From Gordonia humi (GTDB taxonomy: Bacteria > Actinomycetota > Actinomycetes > Mycobacteriales > Mycobacteriaceae): DNA of 64,000 bases. The stretch lies in assembly GCF_014197435.1 (NCBI RefSeq), contig NZ_JACIFP010000001.1, positions 2,046,001 through 2,110,000 of the forward strand, given 5' to 3'. Position 1 is the stretch's first letter, and every line of letters starts with the position of its first letter. The notes under the pieces are model-generated. The model had not been told where the DNA came from, searched no databases, and saw nothing but the letters and a program-made list of their open reading frames with translations. Made by a program: the position numbers and the translations under genes. Of the stretch, positions 51,676 through 60,545 are shown piece by piece.

Positions 51676-52239
51676 TCACCGCACCGGTCGTCGTCCGGAC
51701 AAAGCCACCAGCCGTTCCATCGGCGGCGCCGAGTCGGCGATCGGAACCGCCGGTCCGAACGTCTTTCCCTCACCCTGGAAATCGGGCGTTAGCATGCCCG
51801 GTGCGAACGCCAGCGATGCTTCGAGGGCCTCGTCGTCCGGATTCCAGTCCGCGCCGGCGGCCTGGGCGAGATCCCAGCCGTGGACCTGGTACTCCCACAG
51901 GATCATCGACGCCGCCATGTCGCCGGGCATGCCTGCCTCGCCGATGTTCAGCGGATGGGCGAGGGCGTCGGGCAGCGCGGCGCGCAGACGGCGAGCGGCG
52001 TCGCGGACCTGGTCGGCGCCGCTGCCCTCCACCGTGATCGAGTCGGGATCGCTGCACGTGTGATCGTCGGCCGTATAGCCGTCGGTGAACGCGGTGAGCC
52101 AGCCGACGACGTGTGCGCGCAGAGCGTCCACGTCGAACTCGGTACACGGAGTCGGTGCCGTTCCCGGAGTGTCGGCGGCCCGGTCGAGGAGGTCGGCGAG
52201 CTGGTCGAGGGTGCGGGGAAGTGCTGTCGAGATGTCCAT
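51676..52239 (-). CDS. TIGR03086-type DinB/mycothiol-dependent family protein
   Basis: A 187-residue helical protein of the TIGR03086 group (DinB_2 superfamily). It starts MDISTALPRTLDQLADLLDR. The metal-ligand region is CTEFDVDALRAHVVGWL (the DxL..H motif), and the second part has LWEYQVHGWDLAQAAGAD, which is highly typical. Members include mycothiol-dependent maleylpyruvate isomerases and metal-bound thiol S-transferases; most are uncharacterised. It lies divergent from an AraC regulator, which might control it. The ATG at 52239 clears the regulator by 74 bp. Confidence 0.8.
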   Translation of the reverse strand: MDISTALPRTLDQLADLLDRAADTPGTAPTPCTEFDVDALRAHVVGWLTAFTDGYTADDHTCSDPDSITVEGSGADQVRDAARRLRAALPDALAHPLNIGEAGMPGDMAASMILWEYQVHGWDLAQAAGADWNPDDEALEASLAFAPGMLTPDFQGEGKTFGPAVPIADSAPPMERLVALSGRRPVR

Positions 52240-52313
52240 GCGGTCGACGCTACGAACCGGGGCCGGGAGGATTCTTGAAGATTCGCGACAGATGATCGCG
52301 CTAGGCTCTGCTC

Positions 52314-53186
52314 GTGGCCGCCGATGATCACTCCACGACCTTCGACGGTCATACGCGCGGCATCCTCCAACCGGCGCGGATGTTCGCCGTCGTCGACTTC
52401 GACCGCTACGCGGTGCCCGATGAGCTCGACGGCCTCGTCGAATGGTTCTGGTCGGTGCGGTGGAGTCTGCCCGACGGGCAGGATCATCGGCAGTCGGTCC
52501 TCGCACCGCCCGCGGTGAACATCAGCGTCGGGACCGCGCCACCGCCCGGCGAGGATCCTCCACCGGGTCCGTATCCGCTGGCGGCGATGTTCAACGGCGT
52601 CACGACAGAGGTCACGGTGCGGACGCTGAGCGGAAGCGGGTGGAACGTCGCCGCGCGCTCGACGACCGGCGGATTCGGCGCGTGGCTCGACGATGTGCAC
52701 GCGGTCAACGACACGCACCTCGACCTCACCGACGTGTTCGACGTCGATCCGGGGCTGGCCGTCGAGGTCGCCGACCGCCCGTTCGGAGCGGAGCGGACGG
52801 TTCCGATCGGAGAGGCACTCGTGCGCCTGCTCGATTCTCGGCCGCGGTCGAGAATCGAGCGTGCGCGCGAGGTCGCCGCGCTCAGCGCCGAGATCGAACG
52901 GAATCGGAGTGTCACCACTGTCGGACAGCTCGCCCGGCTCGGCGGAGTCACGGCGAGGACGCTGCAGCGGATGTACACCTCATGCGCGGGTGTCTCGCCG
53001 ACCTGGGTCATTCGGCGGCATCGGTTGATCGACGCCGCCGATCGGGTGCGCGACGGGCGGACGCCCGACTGGGCGCAGCTCGCCGTCGACCTCGAATACG
53101 CCGATCAAGCGCATCTGACCAGGGATTTCACCGCGACGATCGGGATGTCGCCGGGTGCGTACGCGGCGGCGAACCGGTCAGAGTGA
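52314..53186 (+). CDS. AraC family transcriptional regulator
   Basis: A 290-residue regulator. The C-terminal HTH pair is SVTTVGQLARLGGVTARTLQRM and ADQAHLTRDFTATIGMSPGAY, the AraC/XylS signature. The N-terminal ~160 residues resemble the DUF6597 domain found in many actinobacterial AraC proteins (VPDELDGLVEWFWSVRW and HRQSVLAPPAVNISV). It starts at a GTG. It is divergent from the TIGR03086-type gene, its likely target, and converges with dapA. Ligand unknown. Confidence 0.85.
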   Translation: MAADDHSTTFDGHTRGILQPARMFAVVDFDRYAVPDELDGLVEWFWSVRWSLPDGQDHRQSVLAPPAVNISVGTAPPPGEDPPPGPYPLAAMFNGVTTEVTVRTLSGSGWNVAARSTTGGFGAWLDDVHAVNDTHLDLTDVFDVDPGLAVEVADRPFGAERTVPIGEALVRLLDSRPRSRIERAREVAALSAEIERNRSVTTVGQLARLGGVTARTLQRMYTSCAGVSPTWVIRRHRLIDAADRVRDGRTPDWAQLAVDLEYADQAHLTRDFTATIGMSPGAYAAANRSE

Positions 53187-53216
53187 CCTCTGGGCCGAGG
53201 CCCCCGGGCGACGGTC

Positions 53217-54134
53217 TCAGGCCGACTGCGCCTCCGCATGCACCGACAGCGCCGCGACGATCTGCGCGACCTCGTCCGGTGTCGCCTCGGTGAGCGGCGG
53301 GCGGACCGTCGGATGGTCGATCACGCCGAGCCGGTGCAGGGCGACCTTCGCGGCGACGGCGCCGCCGGTGGCGATCGAGTTCAGGGCGGTGGCCGACGGG
53401 ATGAGGTCGCGGTTGATCTCGCGGGCGGTCGGCAGATCGTTCTTGGCGACGGCCTTGATGAGCGAGGCGTTCTCGGCGGAGCGGACGGCTCCGACGACGC
53501 TGACGACACCTGTCGCCCCGGCCGCGAGGTAGGGCAGGTTGAGTCCGTCGCTGCCGCAGTAGAAGGCCATCGGACATTCGGCCATCACCGCCATCGCCTG
53601 GGCGATGTCGCCGGTCGCGTCCTTGACCGCGAGGATCTTCGGGTGCTGAGCGAGGTCGATCAGCGTCGCCGTCGCGATCGGCAGCCCGGTGCGGTGGGGC
53701 ACGTCATACAGCATGACGGGCAGGCCGGTGGCGTCGGCGACGGCGCGGAAGTGGTTCGCGACGCCGATCTGCGACGGCCGCGAATAGTACGGGGTGACGA
53801 CGAGGAGCGCGTCGGCCCCGGCGGCCTCGGCCAGGCGGGCGCGGCGGATGGTGGAGACGGTGTCGTTGGTGCCGACGCCGACGATGATCCGTGCGCGGCC
53901 CTTCGCCTTGTCGACGGCCAGACGGATGACCGTGTCGAGCTCGTCCTCGGACAGGGTCGGCGACTCGCCGGTCGTACCCGCGACGACGATACCGTCGCAC
54001 TTGTTCTTGACCACATACTTGACCATCGATTTGAAGCTCGACTCGTCGACGGAGTAGTCGGGCTTCATCGGGGTCGGAACGGCGATGAGATTGGTGCCGA
54101 AGGCGTGGGCGGGCGCGAGCATCATGGGAACCAT
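53217..54134 (-). CDS. dapA: 4-hydroxy-tetrahydrodipicolinate synthase family aldolase
   Basis: A 305-residue class I aldolase of the DapA/NAL family. It has VVAGTTGESPTLSEDEL (substrate-binding GTTGE), LLVVTPYYSRPSQIG with the YY pair, MLYDVPHRTGLPI with the catalytic Tyr, and KILAVKDATGDIAQ with the Schiff-base Lys. These fit DapA (condensing pyruvate with aspartate semialdehyde for lysine/DAP). There is no dapB or thyX next to it, unlike the standard mycobacterial cluster, so it may be a second copy or a related aldolase. It is divergent from a LysR gene. Start ATG 54134 or 54125; the former is used. Confidence 0.8.
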   Translation of the reverse strand: MVPMMLAPAHAFGTNLIAVPTPMKPDYSVDESSFKSMVKYVVKNKCDGIVVAGTTGESPTLSEDELDTVIRLAVDKAKGRARIIVGVGTNDTVSTIRRARLAEAAGADALLVVTPYYSRPSQIGVANHFRAVADATGLPVMLYDVPHRTGLPIATATLIDLAQHPKILAVKDATGDIAQAMAVMAECPMAFYCGSDGLNLPYLAAGATGVVSVVGAVRSAENASLIKAVAKNDLPTAREINRDLIPSATALNSIATGGAVAAKVALHRLGVIDHPTVRPPLTEATPDEVAQIVAALSVHAEAQSA

Positions 54135-54198
54135 TCTCACGGCGATCACCGTCAACGACAAGCGAGCAGTTCTATGTCACATTGTTTACGATTGCTTC

Positions 54199-55095
54199 AT
54201 GATCGATGTATCGGCGCTGCAGGCGCTCCGTGCGCTCGCCGATCTGGGGACGATGGGCCGCGTCGCCGACGAACTGGGGTTCACGGCGTCGGCGATCTCA
54301 CAGAAGATCAAACGGCTCGAGGCCGAGGTCGGCGTGCAGTTGATCTCGCCGGCCGGGCGACGGGTCGTTCTCACCGCGGCCGGTCGGGCGATGGTCGAGG
54401 CTACCCCAGGCGTGGTCGAGGCATTGGAGCTGTCGATGTCGGCGGCACGGTCGGCCGATGCGGGCGAACCGCGCGGCCGGTTCCGCATCGTGGCGTTCTC
54501 GACGGCGGTGCGCGGGATCGTCGCGCCCGCGCTGGCCGGTCTCGCGGTGCGATATCCGGATCTCCGCGTCGAGGTGACCGAGGCCGACCCGGTGCCCGCG
54601 GTGTACGCGGTGGAGTCCGGCGGCGCGGAGCTCGCGCTGGTGCACGACGCCGACGGGGTCCCGACTCCGGTGTCTCCGGGAGTCCACGCGTCACTGCTGC
54701 ACACGGACGTCGGTGACCTCGCCGTCCCGTCCGGTCATCGTCTCGCCGCTGTCGACGGCCCCGTCCGGCTACGCGATCTCGCCGGATGCCGTTGGGTCAC
54801 CAGCCCATCGGGAACCGTGTGCCATCAGTGGTTTCAGCGGATGTTCGCCGGCGGCGACGCCGAACCCGACGTGTTGCACTCGGTCGACGACTTCAGCACG
54901 CAGATGGCGTTGGTCGCCTCGGGAGGCGTTGTCGCACTGATTCCGCGGCTGGCGCGGCCCGTCCCGCCCGACGGTGTGGAACTGCTCCCGCTGCGCCAGG
55001 CGCCGCGTCGCGAAGTGCACGCGGTGTGGCGACGCAGCGGTGAGGAGGATCCGGCTCTGCGTGCGGTCGTGAGTGCGCTGCGGGAGGCGGAGTAG
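54199..55095 (+). CDS. LysR family transcriptional regulator
   Basis: A 298-residue LysR regulator. The HTH is LQALRALADLGTMGRVADEL, then GFTASAISQKIKRLEAEVG (residues 6-45). The effector domain begins around RGRFRIVAFSTAVRGIVAPAL. It is divergent from dapA with a 64-bp gap holding AT-rich sequence (TCACATTGTTTACGATTG), a likely binding region. LysR proteins usually control the divergent gene, so dapA is the natural target. The ATG at 54199 was chosen as it begins at the HTH. Confidence 0.88.
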   Translation: MIDVSALQALRALADLGTMGRVADELGFTASAISQKIKRLEAEVGVQLISPAGRRVVLTAAGRAMVEATPGVVEALELSMSAARSADAGEPRGRFRIVAFSTAVRGIVAPALAGLAVRYPDLRVEVTEADPVPAVYAVESGGAELALVHDADGVPTPVSPGVHASLLHTDVGDLAVPSGHRLAAVDGPVRLRDLAGCRWVTSPSGTVCHQWFQRMFAGGDAEPDVLHSVDDFSTQMALVASGGVVALIPRLARPVPPDGVELLPLRQAPRREVHAVWRRSGEEDPALRAVVSALREAE

Positions 55096-55260
55096 CCTCC
55101 GGGCGCGCTCGTGGCCTGAGACGTTCTGGGCGCGCCGCCGACAGGTCGAGGACCGAGTTCCTGCGCGATGCTCGGGAAGTTGTCCAGGCCAACCCCTTTC
55201 ATCACGCGCATAACCGACTAAGGTTCTTCTGAAAGCCGTTCACTCCGGGGAGGAGTTCCG

Positions 55261-56403
55261 ATGACCGTTGTCCTGCTTGATCCGTCTCGGCCCGACATGG
55301 TGCCCGCGGGGGCGGTGGGACTGCTGGCGTCGACGGTCGCCGTGACCGAAGAGGTTCACCCGAATCTGTTGTGGCAGTTGCCCGATTACGTTCTTGTGGG
55401 CGGGGACGAGCAGCACCTGGACGTACTCGTCACGTCCGACACTCGGCATCCCGCGGTGCGTGCGCGCCTCGACGCCGGTGAACGCGTGGTCCAGGGCGAC
55501 CCGGTCCGCGGCGCTCAGATTCTTCACGCCGTCGATCTGATGGACCGTCTGCGTCGCATGGGGCCGTGGGAGCAGCGGCAGACGCACGATTCGCTGCGCC
55601 GCTATCTCCTGGAAGAGGTCTACGAACTGCTCGACGCGATTGACCACGGCACCAAGGACGATCTGAAGTCCGAACTCGGAGACCTGCTGTTGCAGGTCTT
55701 GTTCCATTCGCGGATCGCGGCGGATGCGCTCGACGGGTTCGACATCGACGACGTGGCACAGAGTTTCGTCGACAAGGTGTCGTACCGGACGCCCGGCGTC
55801 CTCGGTGGCGAGCATGCTGACCTGGAGCGGCAGATCAACGAGTGGGAGGCTGCCAAAGCCGCCGAACGCGAAGCGCAGCGGGGGAGCGTGCTCGACGGCA
55901 TCGTCACCACGCAGCCCGCACTCGCGCTGACGCAGAAGATCTTCGAGCGACTGGCCGGTGCCGATTTCCCGATCGCCGCGCTCAGTCCGTCGCTGTACTC
56001 GGTGTCGGTTCCGTTCCGAAAGCATGCGACGGTCAGCGTCGAGGACGATGTCCGCACTCGCGCGATGGCTTTGATGGATCAGGTCCGCGCCGCGGAATCG
56101 GCCGCACGCGCAGACGGTGTCTGGCCGACCGATGAGAACACCTGGCGCAAGTATCTCGGCATGGATTACGACGACGATGCGGTCGACGAAGACGTCGACG
56201 CAGGCGAGGACACCGTCGACGACGAGTGGGTGTCGGACGACGTCGACGATTCCGATGACGAGGCCGAGTACGAGGACGTCGCCGTCGACGCCGACCCGAT
56301 CGCCTCCGGGAAGAAGTCGAAGAAGCGGGTCAAGGGCGTCAAGGTCAGGAAGAGCGTTCCGGGGATGGTCGTGGTGGAGAAGTGGAGTGCGGAGGGGGAG
56401 TGA
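55261..56403 (+). CDS. mazG: nucleoside triphosphate pyrophosphohydrolase MazG with charged C-terminal tail
   Basis: A 380-residue MazG. The catalytic core has RRYLLEEVYELLDAID and SELGDLLLQVLFHSRIAAD, the EExxE...ExxD motif of all-alpha NTP pyrophosphatases. A ~90-residue N-terminal part (TVVLLDPSRPDMVPAGAVG) is shared by mycobacterial MazG. The last ~80 residues are odd: a long Asp/Glu run (DYDDDAVDEDVDAGEDTVDD...) followed by a Lys/Arg stretch (KKSKKRVKGVKVRKS). Such a charged tail is not in the standard mycobacterial enzyme as I recall. MazG hydrolyses aberrant (e.g. oxidised) dNTPs. It is coupled with an HNH gene by a 4-bp overlap. Confidence 0.9.
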   Translation: MTVVLLDPSRPDMVPAGAVGLLASTVAVTEEVHPNLLWQLPDYVLVGGDEQHLDVLVTSDTRHPAVRARLDAGERVVQGDPVRGAQILHAVDLMDRLRRMGPWEQRQTHDSLRRYLLEEVYELLDAIDHGTKDDLKSELGDLLLQVLFHSRIAADALDGFDIDDVAQSFVDKVSYRTPGVLGGEHADLERQINEWEAAKAAEREAQRGSVLDGIVTTQPALALTQKIFERLAGADFPIAALSPSLYSVSVPFRKHATVSVEDDVRTRAMALMDQVRAAESAARADGVWPTDENTWRKYLGMDYDDDAVDEDVDAGEDTVDDEWVSDDVDDSDDEAEYEDVAVDADPIASGKKSKKRVKGVKVRKSVPGMVVVEKWSAEGE

Positions 56404-57170
56404 GCGGCAGACAGCCTGATTGGACGTGGCCGGAGATTGTGGTCGCCGGTGCGCTTCAGGACGCGGGAGGCTGGTCAGGGACGATTCGGCAGCAGGATCG
56501 TCGTGTGGTTGAACTCTCTGAACTCTTGCGGTCTGTCAACCCCGCTTATGCCGTGAACGAGAGATTCCGGAGTCCGGCGTCGTTGCAGCGCAAATTGGAG
56601 GACTTACGAACCGCTCACCCGACCTACGGCGGCGTGAAAACACGAGGCGGACGTGTCACTGTCGCCGTTGTGGAGGCGTACGCGCAGAATCCGACTCTCA
56701 TGCGGACACTGGCGGAACGGTTTCGAAGTGACCCGTCGATGTTATCGGTCGACGCCGACGTTGGGGAAGACGCTGCCATCGACCTTGACGAGGTTGCCGA
56801 ACATGGTTCGGCATCCGCCGTTGAAGGAGCTGTTAAGCGTCGAATCGCGACGTTTCGCGAACGCGATCCAAAGCTTCGGCAACGGAAAATTGACGAAGCG
56901 ATGCGCGAACGCGGCCGCCTCGCCTGCGAAACGTGTGGATTCGACTTTCACGAGAAGTACGGCGGCCTCGGCGCGGGATACGCCCATATCCATCACATAG
57001 TGCCGCTGCACGTCACGAACGAGGTTCTTAACACGACCGAAGACCTGATTGTCCTCTGCGCGAACTGCCATGCGATGATCCACCGGCGACGACCGTGGAA
57101 GACGCCGAAAGAACTCATGGAAGCGATCGATGCGGCCAGTCAAAGCGGCGCAGTCTTGTCCCGGTCGTAA
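56400..57170 (+). CDS. HNH endonuclease domain protein
   Basis: A 256-residue protein. The C-terminal ~75 residues form an HNH nuclease: LACETCGFDFHEKYG (first CxxC), YAHIHHIVPLHVTNE (HH active site) and DLIVLCANCHAMIHR (second CxxC, His). This is the McrA-like zinc-HNH layout. The N-terminal ~130 residues are unrecognised, with LQRKLEDLRTAHPTYGGVKT suggesting DNA binding. The base composition is visibly less GC-rich, with more A/T third bases than in its neighbours. The GTG start overlaps the mazG stop. A defence or repair role is possible; an HNH gene coupled to mazG is unusual. Confidence 0.75.
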   Translation: MSGRQPDWTWPEIVVAGALQDAGGWSGTIRQQDRRVVELSELLRSVNPAYAVNERFRSPASLQRKLEDLRTAHPTYGGVKTRGGRVTVAVVEAYAQNPTLMRTLAERFRSDPSMLSVDADVGEDAAIDLDEVAEHGSASAVEGAVKRRIATFRERDPKLRQRKIDEAMRERGRLACETCGFDFHEKYGGLGAGYAHIHHIVPLHVTNEVLNTTEDLIVLCANCHAMIHRRRPWKTPKELMEAIDAASQSGAVLSRS

Positions 57171-57215
57171 CTGGCACCCGGCTGCGACCGGACCCGGCAT
57201 CTGCACATTCACTAT

Positions 57216-57395
57216 GTGCGTCTGTGGTCGCAGGGGTGGGACGACGACCGGCACGTCGATCCGTATGCGGTGACGCAGACCAACGGCGATCGGCTCGACC
57301 TCGGATACGCGACCGAAGTGTTGTACGCGGCGTGGGAGTGGAAGGCAGCGCTGACCGAGAGCGCGGAGATAGAGGGGACCGCTGCGGCGGCCTAG
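57216..57395 (+). CDS. small protein of unknown function (59 residues)
   Basis: The frame reads VRLWSQGWDDDRHVDPYAVT, then QTNGDRLDLGYATEVLYAAW and EWKAALTES, ending at TAG. It has tryptophan/aspartate composition and third-position GC like a real gene. It lacks a clear start: GTG 57216 has no ribosome site, and the frame continues to the left with HIHY. It may be a C-terminal fragment of a lost gene. I do not recognise it. Its stop lies inside a 24-bp palindrome. Confidence 0.35.
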   Translation: MRLWSQGWDDDRHVDPYAVTQTNGDRLDLGYATEVLYAAWEWKAALTESAEIEGTAAAA

Positions 57396-57414
57396 CGTTC
57401 CGCGGAACGCTAGG
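57391..57414. terminator. 24-bp perfect palindrome (hairpin)
   Basis: CCTAGCGTTC and GAACGCTAGG form a 10-bp stem around CGCG, so the whole 24 nt is self-complementary. It includes the stop codon of the small frame. It stands after the mazG-HNH unit and 119 bp before the next gene; a terminator is the simplest reading. Confidence 0.5.
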
Positions 57415-57532
57415 CGGACCGCGTAGGTTCGGCATTCGTCGATCTGTGCTCCGAGTCGTCGCGACGTGCTGCGGTCTTCTCGCTATTGCGCGACGATGAT
57501 CAGTGTCGTCCGAACGATTGAAGAGGTGTGCG

Positions 57533-57946
57533 ATGCCGGAATTGACCTCAGCCCAAGCCGACGAGTTCCTCCGAGGACTTCACGTGGGAGTCCTCGCGAT
57601 CGAAAGGAAGTCGAATCCGCCCCTCGCGGTGCCGATCTGGTACGACGTCGACGATGCAGGCAACGTCGTCATCGGAATGGGCGTCGACTCGCTGAAGGGA
57701 AAACTGCTCCGTCGTGCCGGCCGGGCGACGTTCACTGTTCAACGCGAGGAGCCGCCGTACGAATACGTGAGTGTGGAGGGATCGGTGACCTTCGGCGATC
57801 CCGACAGGTCGGTGACCGAACGCATGGCGAAGCGCTACCTCGGCGACGAGAGTGGCACCGCGTTCATGGCGGGCTGGTCGGCTGACGGTGCGATGCTGGT
57901 GACGCTCGCGACCGAGAAGGTGAGGTCGTTCGTGTTCACCGAGTGA
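57533..57946 (+). CDS. pyridoxamine 5'-phosphate oxidase-fold (PPOX/F420-type) protein
   Basis: A 137-residue split-barrel protein. It has the short PPOX pattern TSAQADEFLRGLHVGVLAI, NPPLAVPIWYDVDDAGNVVI, GKLLRRAGRATFTVQREEPP and YEYVSVEGSVTF. This fits F420H2- or FMN-dependent oxidoreductases of Rv1155-like type; F420 is present in Gordonia. Substrate unknown. ATG 57533 has a GAAGAGG ribosome site 8 bp upstream. It converges with efeB. Confidence 0.8.
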   Translation: MPELTSAQADEFLRGLHVGVLAIERKSNPPLAVPIWYDVDDAGNVVIGMGVDSLKGKLLRRAGRATFTVQREEPPYEYVSVEGSVTFGDPDRSVTERMAKRYLGDESGTAFMAGWSADGAMLVTLATEKVRSFVFTE

Positions 57947-57985
57947 GGTTCGGTGTGGCGTGGTCTCGACCAGCGGAGAGCCGGG

Positions 57986-59275
57986 TCAGGCGAACAGTCG
58001 CTGACCCCACCATTCGCCGTCCTTCACACCCGGGGGGACGGCGAAGATCGCGGAACCGTTGGGGATCAGGTACTCGGTCAGCGCGTCCTTGCGGGAGAGG
58101 GTCTGCTGCATCGGGACGAACTGCTTGAAGCTGTCGCGGTTGAACGCGATGAAGAACAGGCCGGCGTCGAGGTGTCCGAAGCCGTCGGAGCCGTCGGTGA
58201 AGTTGTAGCCGCGTCGCAGGATCTGGACGCCGTTGTTCTGGTCCGGATGAGCCAGGCGGACATGCGCGGTGCGGGCGATCATCGGGGCGCCGTACGTCGT
58301 CATATTGAAATCGGGCTCGTCGAACTCCGACTCCTTGCCGATCGGCGCGCCCTCACCCTTGGTGCGACCGATGACAGTCTCCTGCTCCTTCAAGTTCTGG
58401 CGGTCCCACGGCTCGATGTCCATCCGAATACGGCGGGCCACCAGGTACGTGCCGCCGGTCATCCACTGCGCGGCAGGCGGATTGTCGCCCTCGGCGACCC
58501 AGACGTGCTCGTCGAGCACACCGGTGTCCTCGGCGCGGATGTTGGCCGTGCCGTCTTTGAATCCGAACATGTTGCGGGGGGTGTCCTGGCCGCGCGTGGT
58601 CGACGACGTCCGGCCGAATCCCAGCTGCGACCAGCGGACCGACACGACGCCGACGCCGATACGCGCCAGGTTGCGGATCGCATGCACGGCGACCTGCGGA
58701 TCGTCCGCGCATGCCTGAATGCAGATGTCCCCGTACGAGCGGCCCGGTTCGATCTTCTCCTGTGCGAACATCGGCAGATCGGCCAGCGCCGCGGGCTTGC
58801 GTGCGGCGATGCCGAAACGGTCCTTCCGGTTCGGGTCCGATGCGCTCGGTCCGAACAGGCCCGGACCGAAGCCGATGGTCAGGGTGAGATGAGCGGGGGA
58901 GAGTCCCAGTGCTTCACCGGTGTCGGCGGGCGGCGTGTAGTCGCCCAGACCCAGAGCGCCGTCGTCGACGGTCTCGAGACCGCGGGTCATCCGATCCGCG
59001 GCATCGGTCCACTTCTTGAGCATGTCGACCAGTTCGTCACGCGAGTCGGTGACGACGTCGAACGCCGCGAAATGCAGCCTGTCCTGCGCTTCGGTGGTGA
59101 TCCCGGCCTGGTGATCGCCGCGGAACGCGACAGTCTGATCGCCGGAGCCGTCGTCGGACGACGACCCGGCGAAGTAGCCGCCGGTGACACCGGCGGCGCC
59201 GCCGACGACGAGTCCCGCACCGGCCGCCCCGAGGACGGCGCGGCGCGAGAACGACGTGGAACTCTCCTCGCTCAT
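57986..59275 (-). CDS. efeB: EfeB-type (DyP) deferrochelatase/peroxidase of the EfeUOB system
   Basis: A 429-residue Tat-exported heme peroxidase. The signal has SFSRRAVLGAAGAGLVVGGA. The DyP motif is NMFGFKDGTANI (GxxDG). It has FDVVTDSRDELVDML and QLGFGRTSSTTRGQDTPRN, and its C-terminus ends in GEWWGQRLFA. EfeB oxidises ferrous iron or releases iron from heme for uptake by EfeU. The gene follows efeO by 8 bp in the same direction and thus completes efeUOB. Confidence 0.93.
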   Translation of the reverse strand: MSEESSTSFSRRAVLGAAGAGLVVGGAAGVTGGYFAGSSSDDGSGDQTVAFRGDHQAGITTEAQDRLHFAAFDVVTDSRDELVDMLKKWTDAADRMTRGLETVDDGALGLGDYTPPADTGEALGLSPAHLTLTIGFGPGLFGPSASDPNRKDRFGIAARKPAALADLPMFAQEKIEPGRSYGDICIQACADDPQVAVHAIRNLARIGVGVVSVRWSQLGFGRTSSTTRGQDTPRNMFGFKDGTANIRAEDTGVLDEHVWVAEGDNPPAAQWMTGGTYLVARRIRMDIEPWDRQNLKEQETVIGRTKGEGAPIGKESEFDEPDFNMTTYGAPMIARTAHVRLAHPDQNNGVQILRRGYNFTDGSDGFGHLDAGLFFIAFNRDSFKQFVPMQQTLSRKDALTEYLIPNGSAIFAVPPGVKDGEWWGQRLFA

Positions 59276-59283
59276 GTACCCGC

Positions 59284-60507
59284 TTACTTGTTCAGAACGA
59301 TCCCGGGAACCTGCGACAGGCTCGCCGACAGTGCATCGATCTTGTCCGACAGGCTCTTTCGTGTCGCCTCGTCGACCTGGTCGTACGACTTGTAACCGTC
59401 GCCCTCACGCAGGGCGTCGATGCCCGTGCGCACGGCCTCGAACTGAGCGGTGATCTTGTCCATCAGTTCCGGGCTGGCCTTGGAGATCATCGGCTGCATC
59501 TCGGCGATGAGGGTCTCGGCGCCATCGATGTTGGCGGCGAAATCGAACAGGTCGGTGTGACTGTAGCGATCCTCTTCGCCGCCGACCTTGGTCGCAGCGA
59601 TCTCGTCGACCAGAGCCTGCGGACCCTGCACGAACGACTGGGTCTCGAACTCGAAGTCGGGCTTGTTGACCTCGGTCTGCAGTGTCTTCGCATCGGTGAG
59701 CAGTCCGTCGGCGATCTTCGCGATCGCTTCCTTCGTGTCCGCGGTCTTGGCCTGCGCGGCATCGGCCGGCGAGACCTGTCCGGGAGCATCGCCGATCTCG
59801 TCGGCCTTCGGCGGCCACAGGAAGCGTTCGATGCGGTGGAAGCCGGTGAACTCGACCTTGCCGTCCTCGGTGTCGTCCCACCGCATGTCGATCTTCGGAT
59901 CCAGATCCGGGAAGCTCTCGGCGACCGGCTCGATCCGCTCGTAGAAGGTGCGGACCTGACCGAACTGGCCGCGTGCGGCATCGAGGTCACCCGACTTCAC
60001 GGCGCCGGTGAACGTCTCCAACTGAGCGACGAGACCGTCCACCTGGCCGCGCACGTAGTCGAGGTAGCGCGCCTTCGCGGCCTCGACGTCGGCCGGAGCC
60101 TCGCTCTTCTCCTTCTTCTCGCCGGTCACCTTGACCTCCTTGCGGATGCCCTGGCCGACCATGCCCGGCTTGCAGGCGACGGTGTACGTACCCGGCTCGA
60201 CGATCTCCACGCCCAGCTTTCCGGTGAGGCCGGGACCGATGTTCTCGACCTCGCCGAGGACTCGATTGTTGTTGCCGTACACGTAGAATTCGGTGACTTT
60301 CGACCCCGAGTTGGTGACGGCGAAATCGACCTGCCCGGTCTGCAGATCGGTGGAGTCCAGATCGCAGGCGTCGTTCGACGAGGTCACCTTGATGGCGCCC
60401 TCGCCGTCGGACTTCGATTCACACGCGGCGAGCGCGATCGGTGTGGCAGCCGCCAGACCGATGATCGTCGCGGTGCGAAGACCGCGAAGCAGAGACAAGG
60501 GGGCCAT
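59284..60507 (-). CDS. efeO: EfeO-type iron-binding lipoprotein (cupredoxin plus M75 domain)
   Basis: A 407-residue lipoprotein, with lipobox LAAC after MAPLSLLRGLRTATIIGLAA. The N-terminal cupredoxin-like domain (about residues 40-130) has YTVACKPGMVGQGI. The C-terminal M75 (imelysin-like) domain has the HxxE motif in FTGFHRIERFLW, with conserved DLFDFAANIDGA. It is full-length, unlike the M75-only form. EfeO binds iron/copper and hands ferric iron to EfeU. The ATG at 60507 was chosen; a longer frame upstream is antisense-like to efeU. Confidence 0.93.
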   Translation of the reverse strand: MAPLSLLRGLRTATIIGLAAATPIALAACESKSDGEGAIKVTSSNDACDLDSTDLQTGQVDFAVTNSGSKVTEFYVYGNNNRVLGEVENIGPGLTGKLGVEIVEPGTYTVACKPGMVGQGIRKEVKVTGEKKEKSEAPADVEAAKARYLDYVRGQVDGLVAQLETFTGAVKSGDLDAARGQFGQVRTFYERIEPVAESFPDLDPKIDMRWDDTEDGKVEFTGFHRIERFLWPPKADEIGDAPGQVSPADAAQAKTADTKEAIAKIADGLLTDAKTLQTEVNKPDFEFETQSFVQGPQALVDEIAATKVGGEEDRYSHTDLFDFAANIDGAETLIAEMQPMISKASPELMDKITAQFEAVRTGIDALREGDGYKSYDQVDEATRKSLSDKIDALSASLSQVPGIVLNK

Positions 60508-60545
60508 GAGGGTTCCTTTCGGGGATGAGAACTTCGGAGAGAAGA

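Noticed and set aside
51658..51682. Short inverted repeat ACCGGAC/GTCCGGT after mfd
   Set aside because: The stem is 7 bp with a tiny loop, which is frequent by chance at this GC content; not called as a terminator.
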